DNA of 64,000 nucleotides from Microbulbifer variabilis (lineage in GTDB: Bacteria; Pseudomonadota; Gammaproteobacteria; Pseudomonadales; Cellvibrionaceae): the NCBI RefSeq assembly GCF_023716485.1, contig NZ_CP092418.1:4791836-4855835 (forward strand). Direction: 5' to 3'. Each line of letters starts with the position of its first letter. The stretch's first letter is position 1. The position numbers were made by a program, and so were the translations under genes. The notes under the pieces were generated by a model. It worked only from the letters and a program-made list of their open reading frames with translations. It did not search any database and was not told where the DNA came from. Shown here piece by piece: positions 9,045-17,130 of this stretch.

Positions 9045-10405
9045 TCGAGCTGATACCTCTATTGATGTTTGCCGCCGTTTGCGGGCTACTGATGTTCGGT
9101 TACCCGGTAGCTTTCACGCTCGCCGGTACGGCCCTAATCACCGCCGGGTTGGGTATCGTGTATGGCGCTTTCGATGCCGAGCTACTGCGTGCCTTCCCCG
9201 ACCGCCTCTACGGCATTATGCAAAACGGCACCCTGGTTGCCGTGCCGCTCTTTGTCTTAATGGGAGTCATTCTCGAGAGAGCAAAAATCGCTGAAGACTT
9301 ATTGGTCAATCTGACCAAAGTATTTATGGGTGCGCCGGCGGGTATGGCCATTTCTGTAGTAGTTGTCGGTGCACTTCTGGCCGCTAGTACCGGTATTGTG
9401 GGCGCCACCGTAGTGACTATGGGTTTAATGTCCCTGCCCTCCATGTTGAAACAGGGCTACTCCCCAAAGCTAGCCACTGGCACCATCTGCGCCACCGGCA
9501 CCCTCGGACAAATTATTCCCCCCTCTATTGCTCTGGTGCTTCTTGGGGATACTCTCTCCAACGCCTATCAGCAGGCACAACTATCTGCAGGTATTTTTAA
9601 TCCCAAGCCGGTCAGCGTTGGCGACCTTTTTATCGGTGCCATTATTCCCGGCCTATTGCTGGTAGCAGCCTACATTGTTTATCTATTGTTCGTGGCGCGC
9701 CGTTCTCCGGGTAAGGCCAAGACCGCGCAGCAGCAACCTCTGGAAGTTTGGCCGCTACTGAGTAGCCTTTTTCCTCCTATCGCTTTGATGCTATTAGTGC
9801 TGGGTTCAATTATTACCGGTGCCGCAACGCCTACAGAAGCCGCCGCCGTAGGTGCTCTGGGGGCGGGATTACTGGCTTACAGTCGCGGTGCTCTGCATTG
9901 GGCGCAAGCGGGGGAGGTGGGTCGCAGCACTCTACAGGTAAGCGCGATGGTGTTTGCCATTCTTATTGGTGCTTCATTGTTCTCACTGGTCTTCCGTGGA
10001 TATGGCGGTGAAGAACTTGTCACCAGTATTTTCCACAGTCTGCCTGGGGGTGTTATTGGTGCGACCTTGCTGGTCATGCTGGTGATCTTCTTGCTCGGTT
10101 TCATTCTCGACTTTATTGAGATCACCTTTGTGGTGGTGCCCATTGTTGGGCCGGTGTTGTTGGCGATGGGTGTGGACCCGATTTGGCTGGGCATCATGAT
10201 TGCAATCAACTTGCAGACTTCCTTCCTTACTCCACCCTTTGGATTTGCATTGTTTTATCTTCGCGGCGTTGCGCCAAGTTCAGTGGCCACTTCCGCTATC
10301 TATCGCGGCGTTATGCCATTTATCGCTATTCAGCTGTTGATTTTGTGCCTCCTAGCACTCTGGCCTGCTCTGGTGACTTGGTTGCCGGGGGTGGTTCAGA
10401 ATTAA
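9041..10405 (+). CDS. TRAP transporter large permease (DctM family)
   Basis: The membrane subunit that uses an ion gradient to import an organic acid. 454 residues and about 12 hydrophobic segments. Family motifs include GYPVAFTLAGTAL near the N-terminus, GATVVTMGLMSLPSML, GTLGQIIPPSIALVLLGD and, near the C-terminus, LGIMIAINLQTSFLTPPFGFALFYLRG. Coupled to the DctQ gene by a 4-base overlap. A stable hairpin follows at 10420-10453. Substrate not determinable from the permease; the TakP-like protein downstream suggests a 2-oxoacid. Confidence 0.9.
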   Translation: MIELIPLLMFAAVCGLLMFGYPVAFTLAGTALITAGLGIVYGAFDAELLRAFPDRLYGIMQNGTLVAVPLFVLMGVILERAKIAEDLLVNLTKVFMGAPAGMAISVVVVGALLAASTGIVGATVVTMGLMSLPSMLKQGYSPKLATGTICATGTLGQIIPPSIALVLLGDTLSNAYQQAQLSAGIFNPKPVSVGDLFIGAIIPGLLLVAAYIVYLLFVARRSPGKAKTAQQQPLEVWPLLSSLFPPIALMLLVLGSIITGAATPTEAAAVGALGAGLLAYSRGALHWAQAGEVGRSTLQVSAMVFAILIGASLFSLVFRGYGGEELVTSIFHSLPGGVIGATLLVMLVIFLLGFILDFIEITFVVVPIVGPVLLAMGVDPIWLGIMIAINLQTSFLTPPFGFALFYLRGVAPSSVATSAIYRGVMPFIAIQLLILCLLALWPALVTWLPGVVQN

Positions 10406-10708
10406 CCCAAAAGACAACGATCGGTAGTGATAAGACCTTGTATCGCTACCGATTGGATCCAGCCCAAAACGATCGTACTAACATTGAAACTTAATAAACC
10501 CTTCGCCCCTTAAATTCATCGGCACATCTTGATTCCCTACGGCAAGTCACCAGCACCTGCTAAATTGGCATTCAATTTTTAATTTGCTCGCCAGACCATC
10601 AATAAACCTCTGCGGATATCTTTCCTTAAAAAAATAGACCCATCAAAAGGAATTAAATACTGCTATCGATATCCAAGCACGAATAAAAAATTAAAAAGGA
10701 TTTAAAAA
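10406..10708. other. intergenic region with hairpin after the TRAP permease
   Basis: A 303-base gap. It holds a 13-bp stem (10420-10432 with 10441-10453, one G-T pair) around an 8-base loop, with no T-run after it, so it may be a Rho-type end, an mRNA stabiliser or an operator. The right third is AT-rich and ends with AAGGA eight bases before the next ATG. I see no gene. Confidence 0.6.
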
Positions 10709-11602
10709 ATGCTAAATATAACTAGTCTTTCCAAGACCTACGATAACGGCGTGCATGCGCTTAAAAACGTCAACTTGGATATCCCCAAAGGAATGTTCGG
10801 GTTACTCGGCCCCAATGGCGCCGGAAAATCTTCATTAATGCGTACTATCGCCACGCTGCAATTTGCAGACAGCGGCTCCATCACTTTTGATGGTATCGAT
10901 GTGGCCAGTAACCCTCAGAAAATTCGCAGCACCTTGGGTTATCTACCACAGGATTTCGGGGTTTATCCGAGAATCAGTGCCGAAGATATGCTCGATCATA
11001 TGGCAGTTCTAAAAGGTATTAGTAATCGCAAAGAACGTCGCGAAATGGTGGCTGAATTACTGCACCAGACCAATTTATTTAAGGATCGCAAAAAAAACCT
11101 AAGCGGTTACTCTGGAGGTATGCGCCAGCGCTTTGGTATTGCCCAAGCCCTGATCGGCGACCCACGCCTGATTATTGTCGACGAGCCTACCGCTGGTCTC
11201 GACCCTCAGGAGCGCAATCGCTTTCACAACCTGCTTAGCGAAATTGGCGAGAACGTAGTGGTAATTCTTTCCACCCATATTGTCGAAGATGTTGCCGATC
11301 TGTGCCCCAATATGGCGATCCTGGCCGCAGGTCAAATTGTGGCCCAAGGTAAACCCGAAGAACTTATCTCTAAATTGCAAGGACGTGTATGGCGGCGCAC
11401 CGTCGATAAATCTGAGCTGGAAGAATGCCACAATAATTTTGATGTGATTTCCACTCGTTTATTAGCCGGGCGCCATGTTGTGCATGCGCTGGCAGATACC
11501 CAACCGGCAGTAGGCTTTGAGCAGCTGCAACCGGACCTTGAAGATGTCTACTTCTCTACCCTGTTTAGCAATAAAAAAGCTCAAGTGGCTAGCGCCGCTT
11601 GA
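10709..11602 (+). CDS. ABC transporter ATP-binding protein of the peptidase-fused exporter
   Basis: A cytoplasmic ATPase of an ABC-2-type exporter. 297 residues with Walker A GPNGAGKSS (about 34-42), Q-loop LGYLPQDFG, signature LSGYSGGMRQR, Walker B LIIVDEPTAGLDP and H-loop ILSTHIVEDV. It is of the drug/antibiotic-export ATPase type with a C-terminal extension. AAGGA precedes the ATG. The stop is 19 bases before the permease-peptidase gene, so the two form one operon and presumably one complex. Confidence 0.9.
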   Translation: MLNITSLSKTYDNGVHALKNVNLDIPKGMFGLLGPNGAGKSSLMRTIATLQFADSGSITFDGIDVASNPQKIRSTLGYLPQDFGVYPRISAEDMLDHMAVLKGISNRKERREMVAELLHQTNLFKDRKKNLSGYSGGMRQRFGIAQALIGDPRLIIVDEPTAGLDPQERNRFHNLLSEIGENVVVILSTHIVEDVADLCPNMAILAAGQIVAQGKPEELISKLQGRVWRRTVDKSELEECHNNFDVISTRLLAGRHVVHALADTQPAVGFEQLQPDLEDVYFSTLFSNKKAQVASAA

Positions 11603-11621
11603 GGTGGGGGAGGATTTCTAA

Positions 11622-14600
11622 ATGTTTTTATCGGTTGCTAAGTTTGAATTTCACTACCAGTTGCGCCAGCCACTGTTTTATGTGACCAGCCTGGTATTTT
11701 TTCTACTGACTTTTGGTGCTATGACCGTCGACAATATACAGATCGGCGGCGGTGGAGGTAGCACCCTGATCAACTCTCCCTACGCGATTATGCTAACCCT
11801 GTTAGTAATGTGCGTTTTCAGTATTTTTATCACTGCCGCCTTCGCAGCCAATCCGGTGCTGCGTGATCGCGATATGAAAATGGAAGGTATTGTCTTCAGT
11901 ACCCCTATTAATAAGCGTGATTATTTATTGGGGCGCTTCACAGGATCATTCGCCGTGGCCTTTCTGGCTTTCTCATCTACGGCGCTGGGTATGCTGTTTG
12001 GTTCATGGATGCCTTGGCTAGACCCAGAGCGCTTGGGCCCCACTCAAATATCCCACTACCTGCAAACCTTATTCATACTTATCTTTCCCACCATGCTGTT
12101 TTGCAGCGCCATGTTTTTTAGCCTGGCAGCCATAACTCGCAGCATGATGGCCACTTACCTGGGGTTGATCGCCTTCCTGATACTCTATTTCACCAGCCAG
12201 GGAATCATGGATGAACCCGCCTATCGAAGTGCTGCCGCACTGGCTGACCCCTTTGGTATCGCCGCCTTCCAGGAGACAACTCGCTACTGGACCGCTTTCG
12301 ATCGCAATACCTCTATGATCGCACTAGAGGGAAACTTTCTAATCAACCGCTTACTATGGCTGGGCGTCAGCTTATTATTTATCGGCTTAGGCTATAAATG
12401 CTTTTCATTTGCCGAACGTAAATCTCTCTGGTCGCGCCGCCGCACCACAGAAGCCGCAGATAGTGAGATACCTAGGTACATCAAGCCCCTACCGCGAATT
12501 ACTCCAAACTTTGGGGCAGCCACGGTTTGGCAACAATTCCGTATACGCTGCGGTTTTGAAGTAAAAGCAGTAGTAAAAAGCCTAGCTTTTTGGGTAATCC
12601 TGGCACTGGGTGTTCTGAATGTCTTGGGCGCATCCCTGAGCCTGGAGGCAGTATTTGGCACCTCGGTATACCCGGTGACTCGTTCTATGGTCAGTCTGAT
12701 AGAAGGTGCTTTTAGCCTCATCATGTTGATTATTCTGATCTACTATGGGGCTGAATTGGTGTGGCGAGAACGCCAGGCCGGTTGCCATGAAATTATGGAT
12801 GCCGTGCCCACACCCAGCTGGATTTTCGTAGCGAGCAAGTTTATTGCAATGCTGGTGGTTCTGGCCGGTATCCTGATAGCCTGCATGCTTACCACTGTGG
12901 CTGTACAGCTGGGCAAGGGATATACAACGCTTGAGCCTGGACTGTATTTTTACGGACTCTGGTATCAGTTTGCGCTGCCGTTTTACTTGATGGCAGTCCT
13001 ATCTATCTTTGCCCAGGTGATAACCCGCAATAAATTCCTCGGCATGCTACTGATGGTGGGCTACTTAATTAGCTCCAGTGTCCTTGATGGCCTTGGGTTC
13101 GAACACAACCTCTATCAATTTGCAGACTGGAACGCCGCACCTTACTCGGACATGAATGGTTATGGTCACTTTGATCAGGGTCGGGCTTGGTTTGCGTTAT
13201 ATTGGATCAGCTTCAGCCTGATACTGGCCATCTTGAGTTACGGGCTCTGGCAGCGCGGAACCCTGGCTCCTCTAACTAGCCGGGTCAAAGCCCTGCGCTT
13301 CCAATTGGGGCTTTCCAGTCGATTAACTGCCTCCACAACCCTGCTACTGTTTATCGGCACTGGCGCCTTTATTTACTACAACACCAATATTCTCAATCAC
13401 TACGAAACCAGCAAGGATCGTGAACGACTAGCTGCAGACTATGAGAAGAAATACAAGGCCCTAGAGGATAAACTCGCACCACATATCACCGATGTCAAAG
13501 TGGATGTGGATATCTTCCCCAATGAACGCCGCTATGAAGTGCGCGGCCGCTATTTCCTGGTTAACAAGCGTGAGGAGTCGATTGATGAGGTAGTTATAGG
13601 GCTGGATCGCGGCCTTACAGTTAACCAGTTATCCCTAAATCAGGCCAAGTTACGCGAAAAGGACGAGCAGTTCGGACACTATTTCTTCGAGCTGGATCGC
13701 CCACTTGAACCCGGCCAGTCCCTCACGCTGGAGTTTGATCTGAGCAGGATCAATCGCGGCTTTATGAACTCCGGCTCCTCCACCACCTTGGTGCAGAACG
13801 GTACCTTCTTTAATAACTACGAAGCGCTGCCCTTTATCGGTTACAACAGCAATTTTGAGTTGACTGATCGTCACCTGCGTAAAAAGCACGATCTACCGCC
13901 GCCGCAGCGTATGCCCAAACTGGAGGACAAAGAGCACTACCGAAAATCCTATCTTCGCAGCGACTCTGACTGGATCAACTTTGAAACCACCGTCAGTACT
14001 TCCTTGGGACAGATAGCACTGGCCCCCGGCTACCTACAAAAAGACTGGCAGGAGGGAGAGCGCCATTACTTTCATTACAAGATGGACGCGCCCATTCACA
14101 ACTTTTTTTCCTACCTTTCAGCGGACTACACAGTGGTCAAAGATAAATGGCAGGACGTTGCCATTGAGGTCTACCACCACAAGCCCCACGACTACAACAT
14201 AGATCGTATGGTTGAGGGGGTGAAAAAGTCCCTGGAGTATTTCAGTGAGGCATTCAGCCCTTATCAATATCGCCAACTGCGTATCGTCGAGTTCCCAGGC
14301 TATGAATCCTTTGCCCAGGCATTCCCCAACACCGTACCTTTCTCTGAATCTATCGGTTTTGTCGCCGATCTGCGGGACCCGGATGAGATTGATTACGTCT
14401 TCTATGTAACCGCCCACGAGGTGGCGCACCAGTGGTGGGCGCATCAATTGATTGGCGCCAATGTACAGGGAGCGACTCTACTGTCTGAAACCCTGGCGCA
14501 GTACTCAGCACTAATGGTGATGGAGCGGGAATACGGCCCTGAAAAAATGCGTCGTTTCCTCAAATATGAGCTGGATGGCTACCTGAGCGCTCGGGGTACC

Positions 14601-15203
14601 GAGTTGCTTGAGGAGTTACCTTTATCTCGCAACGAAAACCAGACCTATATCCATTACGACAAGGGCTCGCTAGCGATGTACGCCCTTAAGGATGCGATGG
14701 GTGAAGATGCCGTCAATGCGGCTTTGGCTTCCCTATTAAAAGAAAAAGGCTTCTCCAGTGATCCCTATCCCACCAGCATGGATTTAGTGGCAAGACTCCG
14801 AGCCCACGCCGCCCCCCCCCAGCAAGAGCTGATCACCGATATGCTGGAGCGAGTAGTCCTCTTTGATCTCAAAGTCGCAAATGCCACCTATGAGCTGTTG
14901 GAGAACGGCAATTATCGCGTATTACTGGAGCTGGAAGCGCACAAATATGAAGCCGAAGGGGATGGACAGGAACAAGAAATTCCCATCAATAACTGGATAG
15001 ATGTTGCCATTTTTGCAGAAGATCCCGACAAGAACACCAGTTCAGACAATGTGCTCTACTTGGCCAAACAGGAGATCAGTGAAGAGACCACCCTGTTGGA
15101 ATTTGAGGTGAAGGGCAAACCGAGCATTGCTGGCTTTGATCCCTATATCAAGATGATCGACAAAAACCCGGACGACAATCTGTTGGCAATAGAGGCACTT
15201 TAG
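11622..15203 (+). CDS. ABC-2 permease fused to an M1-type zinc peptidase domain
   Basis: 1193 residues. The N-terminal half (about 1-600) is an ABC-2 permease with two sets of hydrophobic segments (about 20-260 and 320-560) and a final membrane helix near 575-590. The remainder is a soluble domain with the zinc motif HEVAHQWW (His932, Glu933, His936), Glu956 as probable third ligand, and a downstream YDKG matching the catalytic Tyr region of M1 peptidases. The first His to third ligand spacing gives 19 residues after the second His, one more than the classical 18. No GAMEN-like exopeptidase motif is apparent before the zinc site. Such permease/M1 fusions are known in annotations, but I know of no established substrate. 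The peptidase domain is probably periplasmic. Confidence 0.85.
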   Translation: MFLSVAKFEFHYQLRQPLFYVTSLVFFLLTFGAMTVDNIQIGGGGGSTLINSPYAIMLTLLVMCVFSIFITAAFAANPVLRDRDMKMEGIVFSTPINKRDYLLGRFTGSFAVAFLAFSSTALGMLFGSWMPWLDPERLGPTQISHYLQTLFILIFPTMLFCSAMFFSLAAITRSMMATYLGLIAFLILYFTSQGIMDEPAYRSAAALADPFGIAAFQETTRYWTAFDRNTSMIALEGNFLINRLLWLGVSLLFIGLGYKCFSFAERKSLWSRRRTTEAADSEIPRYIKPLPRITPNFGAATVWQQFRIRCGFEVKAVVKSLAFWVILALGVLNVLGASLSLEAVFGTSVYPVTRSMVSLIEGAFSLIMLIILIYYGAELVWRERQAGCHEIMDAVPTPSWIFVASKFIAMLVVLAGILIACMLTTVAVQLGKGYTTLEPGLYFYGLWYQFALPFYLMAVLSIFAQVITRNKFLGMLLMVGYLISSSVLDGLGFEHNLYQFADWNAAPYSDMNGYGHFDQGRAWFALYWISFSLILAILSYGLWQRGTLAPLTSRVKALRFQLGLSSRLTASTTLLLFIGTGAFIYYNTNILNHYETSKDRERLAADYEKKYKALEDKLAPHITDVKVDVDIFPNERRYEVRGRYFLVNKREESIDEVVIGLDRGLTVNQLSLNQAKLREKDEQFGHYFFELDRPLEPGQSLTLEFDLSRINRGFMNSGSSTTLVQNGTFFNNYEALPFIGYNSNFELTDRHLRKKHDLPPPQRMPKLEDKEHYRKSYLRSDSDWINFETTVSTSLGQIALAPGYLQKDWQEGERHYFHYKMDAPIHNFFSYLSADYTVVKDKWQDVAIEVYHHKPHDYNIDRMVEGVKKSLEYFSEAFSPYQYRQLRIVEFPGYESFAQAFPNTVPFSESIGFVADLRDPDEIDYVFYVTAHEVAHQWWAHQLIGANVQGATLLSETLAQYSALMVMEREYGPEKMRRFLKYELDGYLSARGTELLEELPLSRNENQTYIHYDKGSLAMYALKDAMGEDAVNAALASLLKEKGFSSDPYPTSMDLVARLRAHAAPPQQELITDMLERVVLFDLKVANATYELLENGNYRVLLELEAHKYEAEGDGQEQEIPINNWIDVAIFAEDPDKNTSSDNVLYLAKQEISEETTLLEFEVKGKPSIAGFDPYIKMIDKNPDDNLLAIEAL

Positions 15204-15219
15204 GGCTCTTGTCACTAAT

Positions 15220-15248
15220 TTCCCGGCCACCTAGGGGGTGGCTGGGAA
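15220..15248 (+). terminator. hairpin ending the ABC/peptidase operon
   Basis: TTCCC plus GGCCACC pair with GGTGGC plus GGGAA around a short loop (with internal mismatch), 17 bases after the stop at 15203. No clear U-tract on the plus strand, so termination strength is uncertain. Confidence 0.55.
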
Positions 15249-15373
15249 AAACTTCACTCGTTTTCGTTGGAAAAACTCAGACAAGCACTGGTCAAATACT
15301 ACTCAATTTGTGCTAGAATGCGCCACCTTCCCTCAGGTGGAAACCAATAACTCTAACAATCTGTGAGTAGTCG

Positions 15374-15772
15374 ATGTCCGCACTTTCAGCCCTTGATGAA
15401 AACCCGCAACCAACAGGCACGCTTACCCTGCAAACCCTGGCTATGCCCCGTGATACCAACCCCCAGGGGGATGTATTCGCTGGTTGGCTGATGTCGCAAA
15501 TGGACCTGGCTGGAGCAATCTTGGCCCAAAGCATTGCACGCGGCAGGGTAACTACCGTAGCGGTCGGCAGTATGGTGTTCTTACGCCCGGTTCCGGTTGG
15601 CTCTACGGTCAGCTGCTATGCCGAGGCTATAGAGGTAGGGCGTTCCTCTATTAGAACAATGGTTGAGGTATGGCTGACACGGGTGGACTCTGGTGAGCAG
15701 GTAAAGGTCACTGAGGGTGAGTTTGTTTTTGTCGCTATCGACGATAGAGGACATACCAGACCACTGCCCTGA
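15374..15772 (+). CDS. acyl-CoA thioesterase, YciA-like hotdog protein
   Basis: A single hotdog-fold domain of 132 residues that would hydrolyse acyl-CoA esters in the cytoplasm. The family signature is visible: MPRDTNPQGDVFAGWLMSQM (conserved Asn, Gly-Asp, Gly-Gly/Ala-Gly loop), then the VGSMVFLRPVPVGSTV strand pair and IRTMVEVW. Length matches YciA. The ribosome site is weak (GAGTAG). Convergent with the TRAP binding-protein gene across a symmetric hairpin. Substrate chain length cannot be read from the sequence. Confidence 0.85.
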   Translation: MSALSALDENPQPTGTLTLQTLAMPRDTNPQGDVFAGWLMSQMDLAGAILAQSIARGRVTTVAVGSMVFLRPVPVGSTVSCYAEAIEVGRSSIRTMVEVWLTRVDSGEQVKVTEGEFVFVAIDDRGHTRPLP

Positions 15773-15793
15773 AACGACTTACAAAACTATTTC

Positions 15794-15819
15794 GGGAAAC
15801 TGCCTTAAACCAGTTTCCC
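15794..15819. terminator. bidirectional hairpin between convergent genes
   Basis: GGGAAACTG (15794-15802) and CAGTTTCCC (15811-15819) form a perfect 9-bp stem with an 8-base loop, midway between the plus-strand thioesterase and the minus-strand TRAP binding protein. Confidence 0.7.
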
Positions 15820-15842
15820 TTCTATGATATTAATTTTGCCTT

Positions 15843-16991
15843 TTATTCCTGTTTCTTGCTTTCCCCATCAAGTTCGCGCGCCTGGTAATAAGCCTCTTCA
15901 CTTATCTGGTGATAGGGTCGCACATCCCGCTCAAAATCCTTAAAGGCTTTATAGATACGCGCAAATTCTGGGTCCTTATTTGCGGTCTCTTGCATCAGTT
16001 GAGTATTGATCTGCTTTAAATGGGCAAGCACATCATCTGGCAAACGCTTAACTTTGACTCCATGTGTTTCCACCAGCTCACGCAGGGCGCGATTATTACG
16101 AGCGGTGTACTCATCCAACATGTCCTGGTTTGCTTCGCGGGCAGCCACGCGCACAATGGCCTGTAGGTCTTTGGGCAATTTCTCAAAGGCTTTTTTATTG
16201 ACGATAAATTCCATCATTGAGCCGGGTTCATGCCAGCCGGGATAGTAGTAGTACTCGGCAACCTGATGGAAACCGAAAGCGAGATCGTTATAAGGTCCAA
16301 CCCACTCGGTCGCATCAATAACACCAGTCTGCAGCGCGGTATAGAGTTCACCACCGGGAATAGTCACAGCGGTACCGCCGGCCCGGTTTAATACTTCACC
16401 GCCCAGACCGGGAATTCGCATTTTTAAGCCCTGCAAATCCTTAACAGAGTTAATCGGTTTGTTAAACCAGCCGGCCATCTGTACCCCAGTAGAGCCACCC
16501 GCTAGGGGGATCAGGTTGAACGGTTCATAAATCTCTTTCCAGAGTTCCAAACCACCACCGTGGTGCAGCCAGCCATTCATTTCCTGGGCGTTTAAACCAA
16601 ACGGTACCGCGGTAAAAAACTGGGCCGCTGGAATCTTGCCTTTCCAATAATAGGCGGCACCATGTCCCATCTGTGCAGCGCCCTCAGATACCGCACCAAA
16701 AATACCCAGAGCGGGTACCAGCTCACCTGCACCATAAACTTTAATTTTGAGGCGGCCGGAGGACATCAACTCAACGTTTTTTGCAAAGCGCTCCGGGGCT
16801 TGGCCGAGGCCGGGGAAATTTTTTGGCCAAGTGGTAACAAGCTTCCACTCAAACAACTCTTTGTTGCCATTATCGGAAAAATGTTGTGCAGGGCCCTGTG
16901 CCACACGGGAAGTGACCAGTGCAGCAAAGGTAATAACGAGCAGGGCGATAAGGCCCAAAATAATAGCGGGATACCAGTTAACTTTTTTCAT
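15843..16991 (-). CDS. TRAP transporter substrate-binding protein, TakP-like
   Basis: A DctP-type periplasmic binding protein, 382 residues. The N-terminus has a hydrophobic helix (residues about 8-28) without an obvious cleavage site, so it may stay membrane-anchored. Family features: FEWKLVTTWPKNFPGLG, the arginine-containing KMRIPGLGGEV and GVIDATEWVGPYNDLAFGFH, close to the 2-oxoacid-binding TakP group. This suggests import of pyruvate or a similar 2-oxoacid. Its likely permeases (8472-10405) are over 5 kb away and on the other strand, with an unrelated ABC operon and a thioesterase between. Confidence 0.85.
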   Translation of the reverse strand: MKKVNWYPAIILGLIALLVITFAALVTSRVAQGPAQHFSDNGNKELFEWKLVTTWPKNFPGLGQAPERFAKNVELMSSGRLKIKVYGAGELVPALGIFGAVSEGAAQMGHGAAYYWKGKIPAAQFFTAVPFGLNAQEMNGWLHHGGGLELWKEIYEPFNLIPLAGGSTGVQMAGWFNKPINSVKDLQGLKMRIPGLGGEVLNRAGGTAVTIPGGELYTALQTGVIDATEWVGPYNDLAFGFHQVAEYYYYPGWHEPGSMMEFIVNKKAFEKLPKDLQAIVRVAAREANQDMLDEYTARNNRALRELVETHGVKVKRLPDDVLAHLKQINTQLMQETANKDPEFARIYKAFKDFERDVRPYHQISEEAYYQARELDGESKKQE

Positions 16992-17067
16992 CGCTTTTAA
17001 TTATCTTTTTTCTTGTAAGGCGCTGATCATCGATAAATGATCTTTTTTAAATGGTCGGGATTTTGGG

Positions 17068-17115
17068 AAAAACCAAAATCAGTGCAGAAAAAATTTCTAA
17101 TCTGACTTGGTTTTT
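17068..17115 (-). terminator. probable uvrD terminator
   Basis: Arms 17068-17082 and 17102-17115 (AAAAACCAA..TCAG type) pair, with an inner AGAAA/TTTCT hairpin. The structure ends in TTTTT on the minus strand, 16 bases after the uvrD stop. Confidence 0.6.
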
Positions 17116-17130
17116 ATCAAAGCAAACAAT

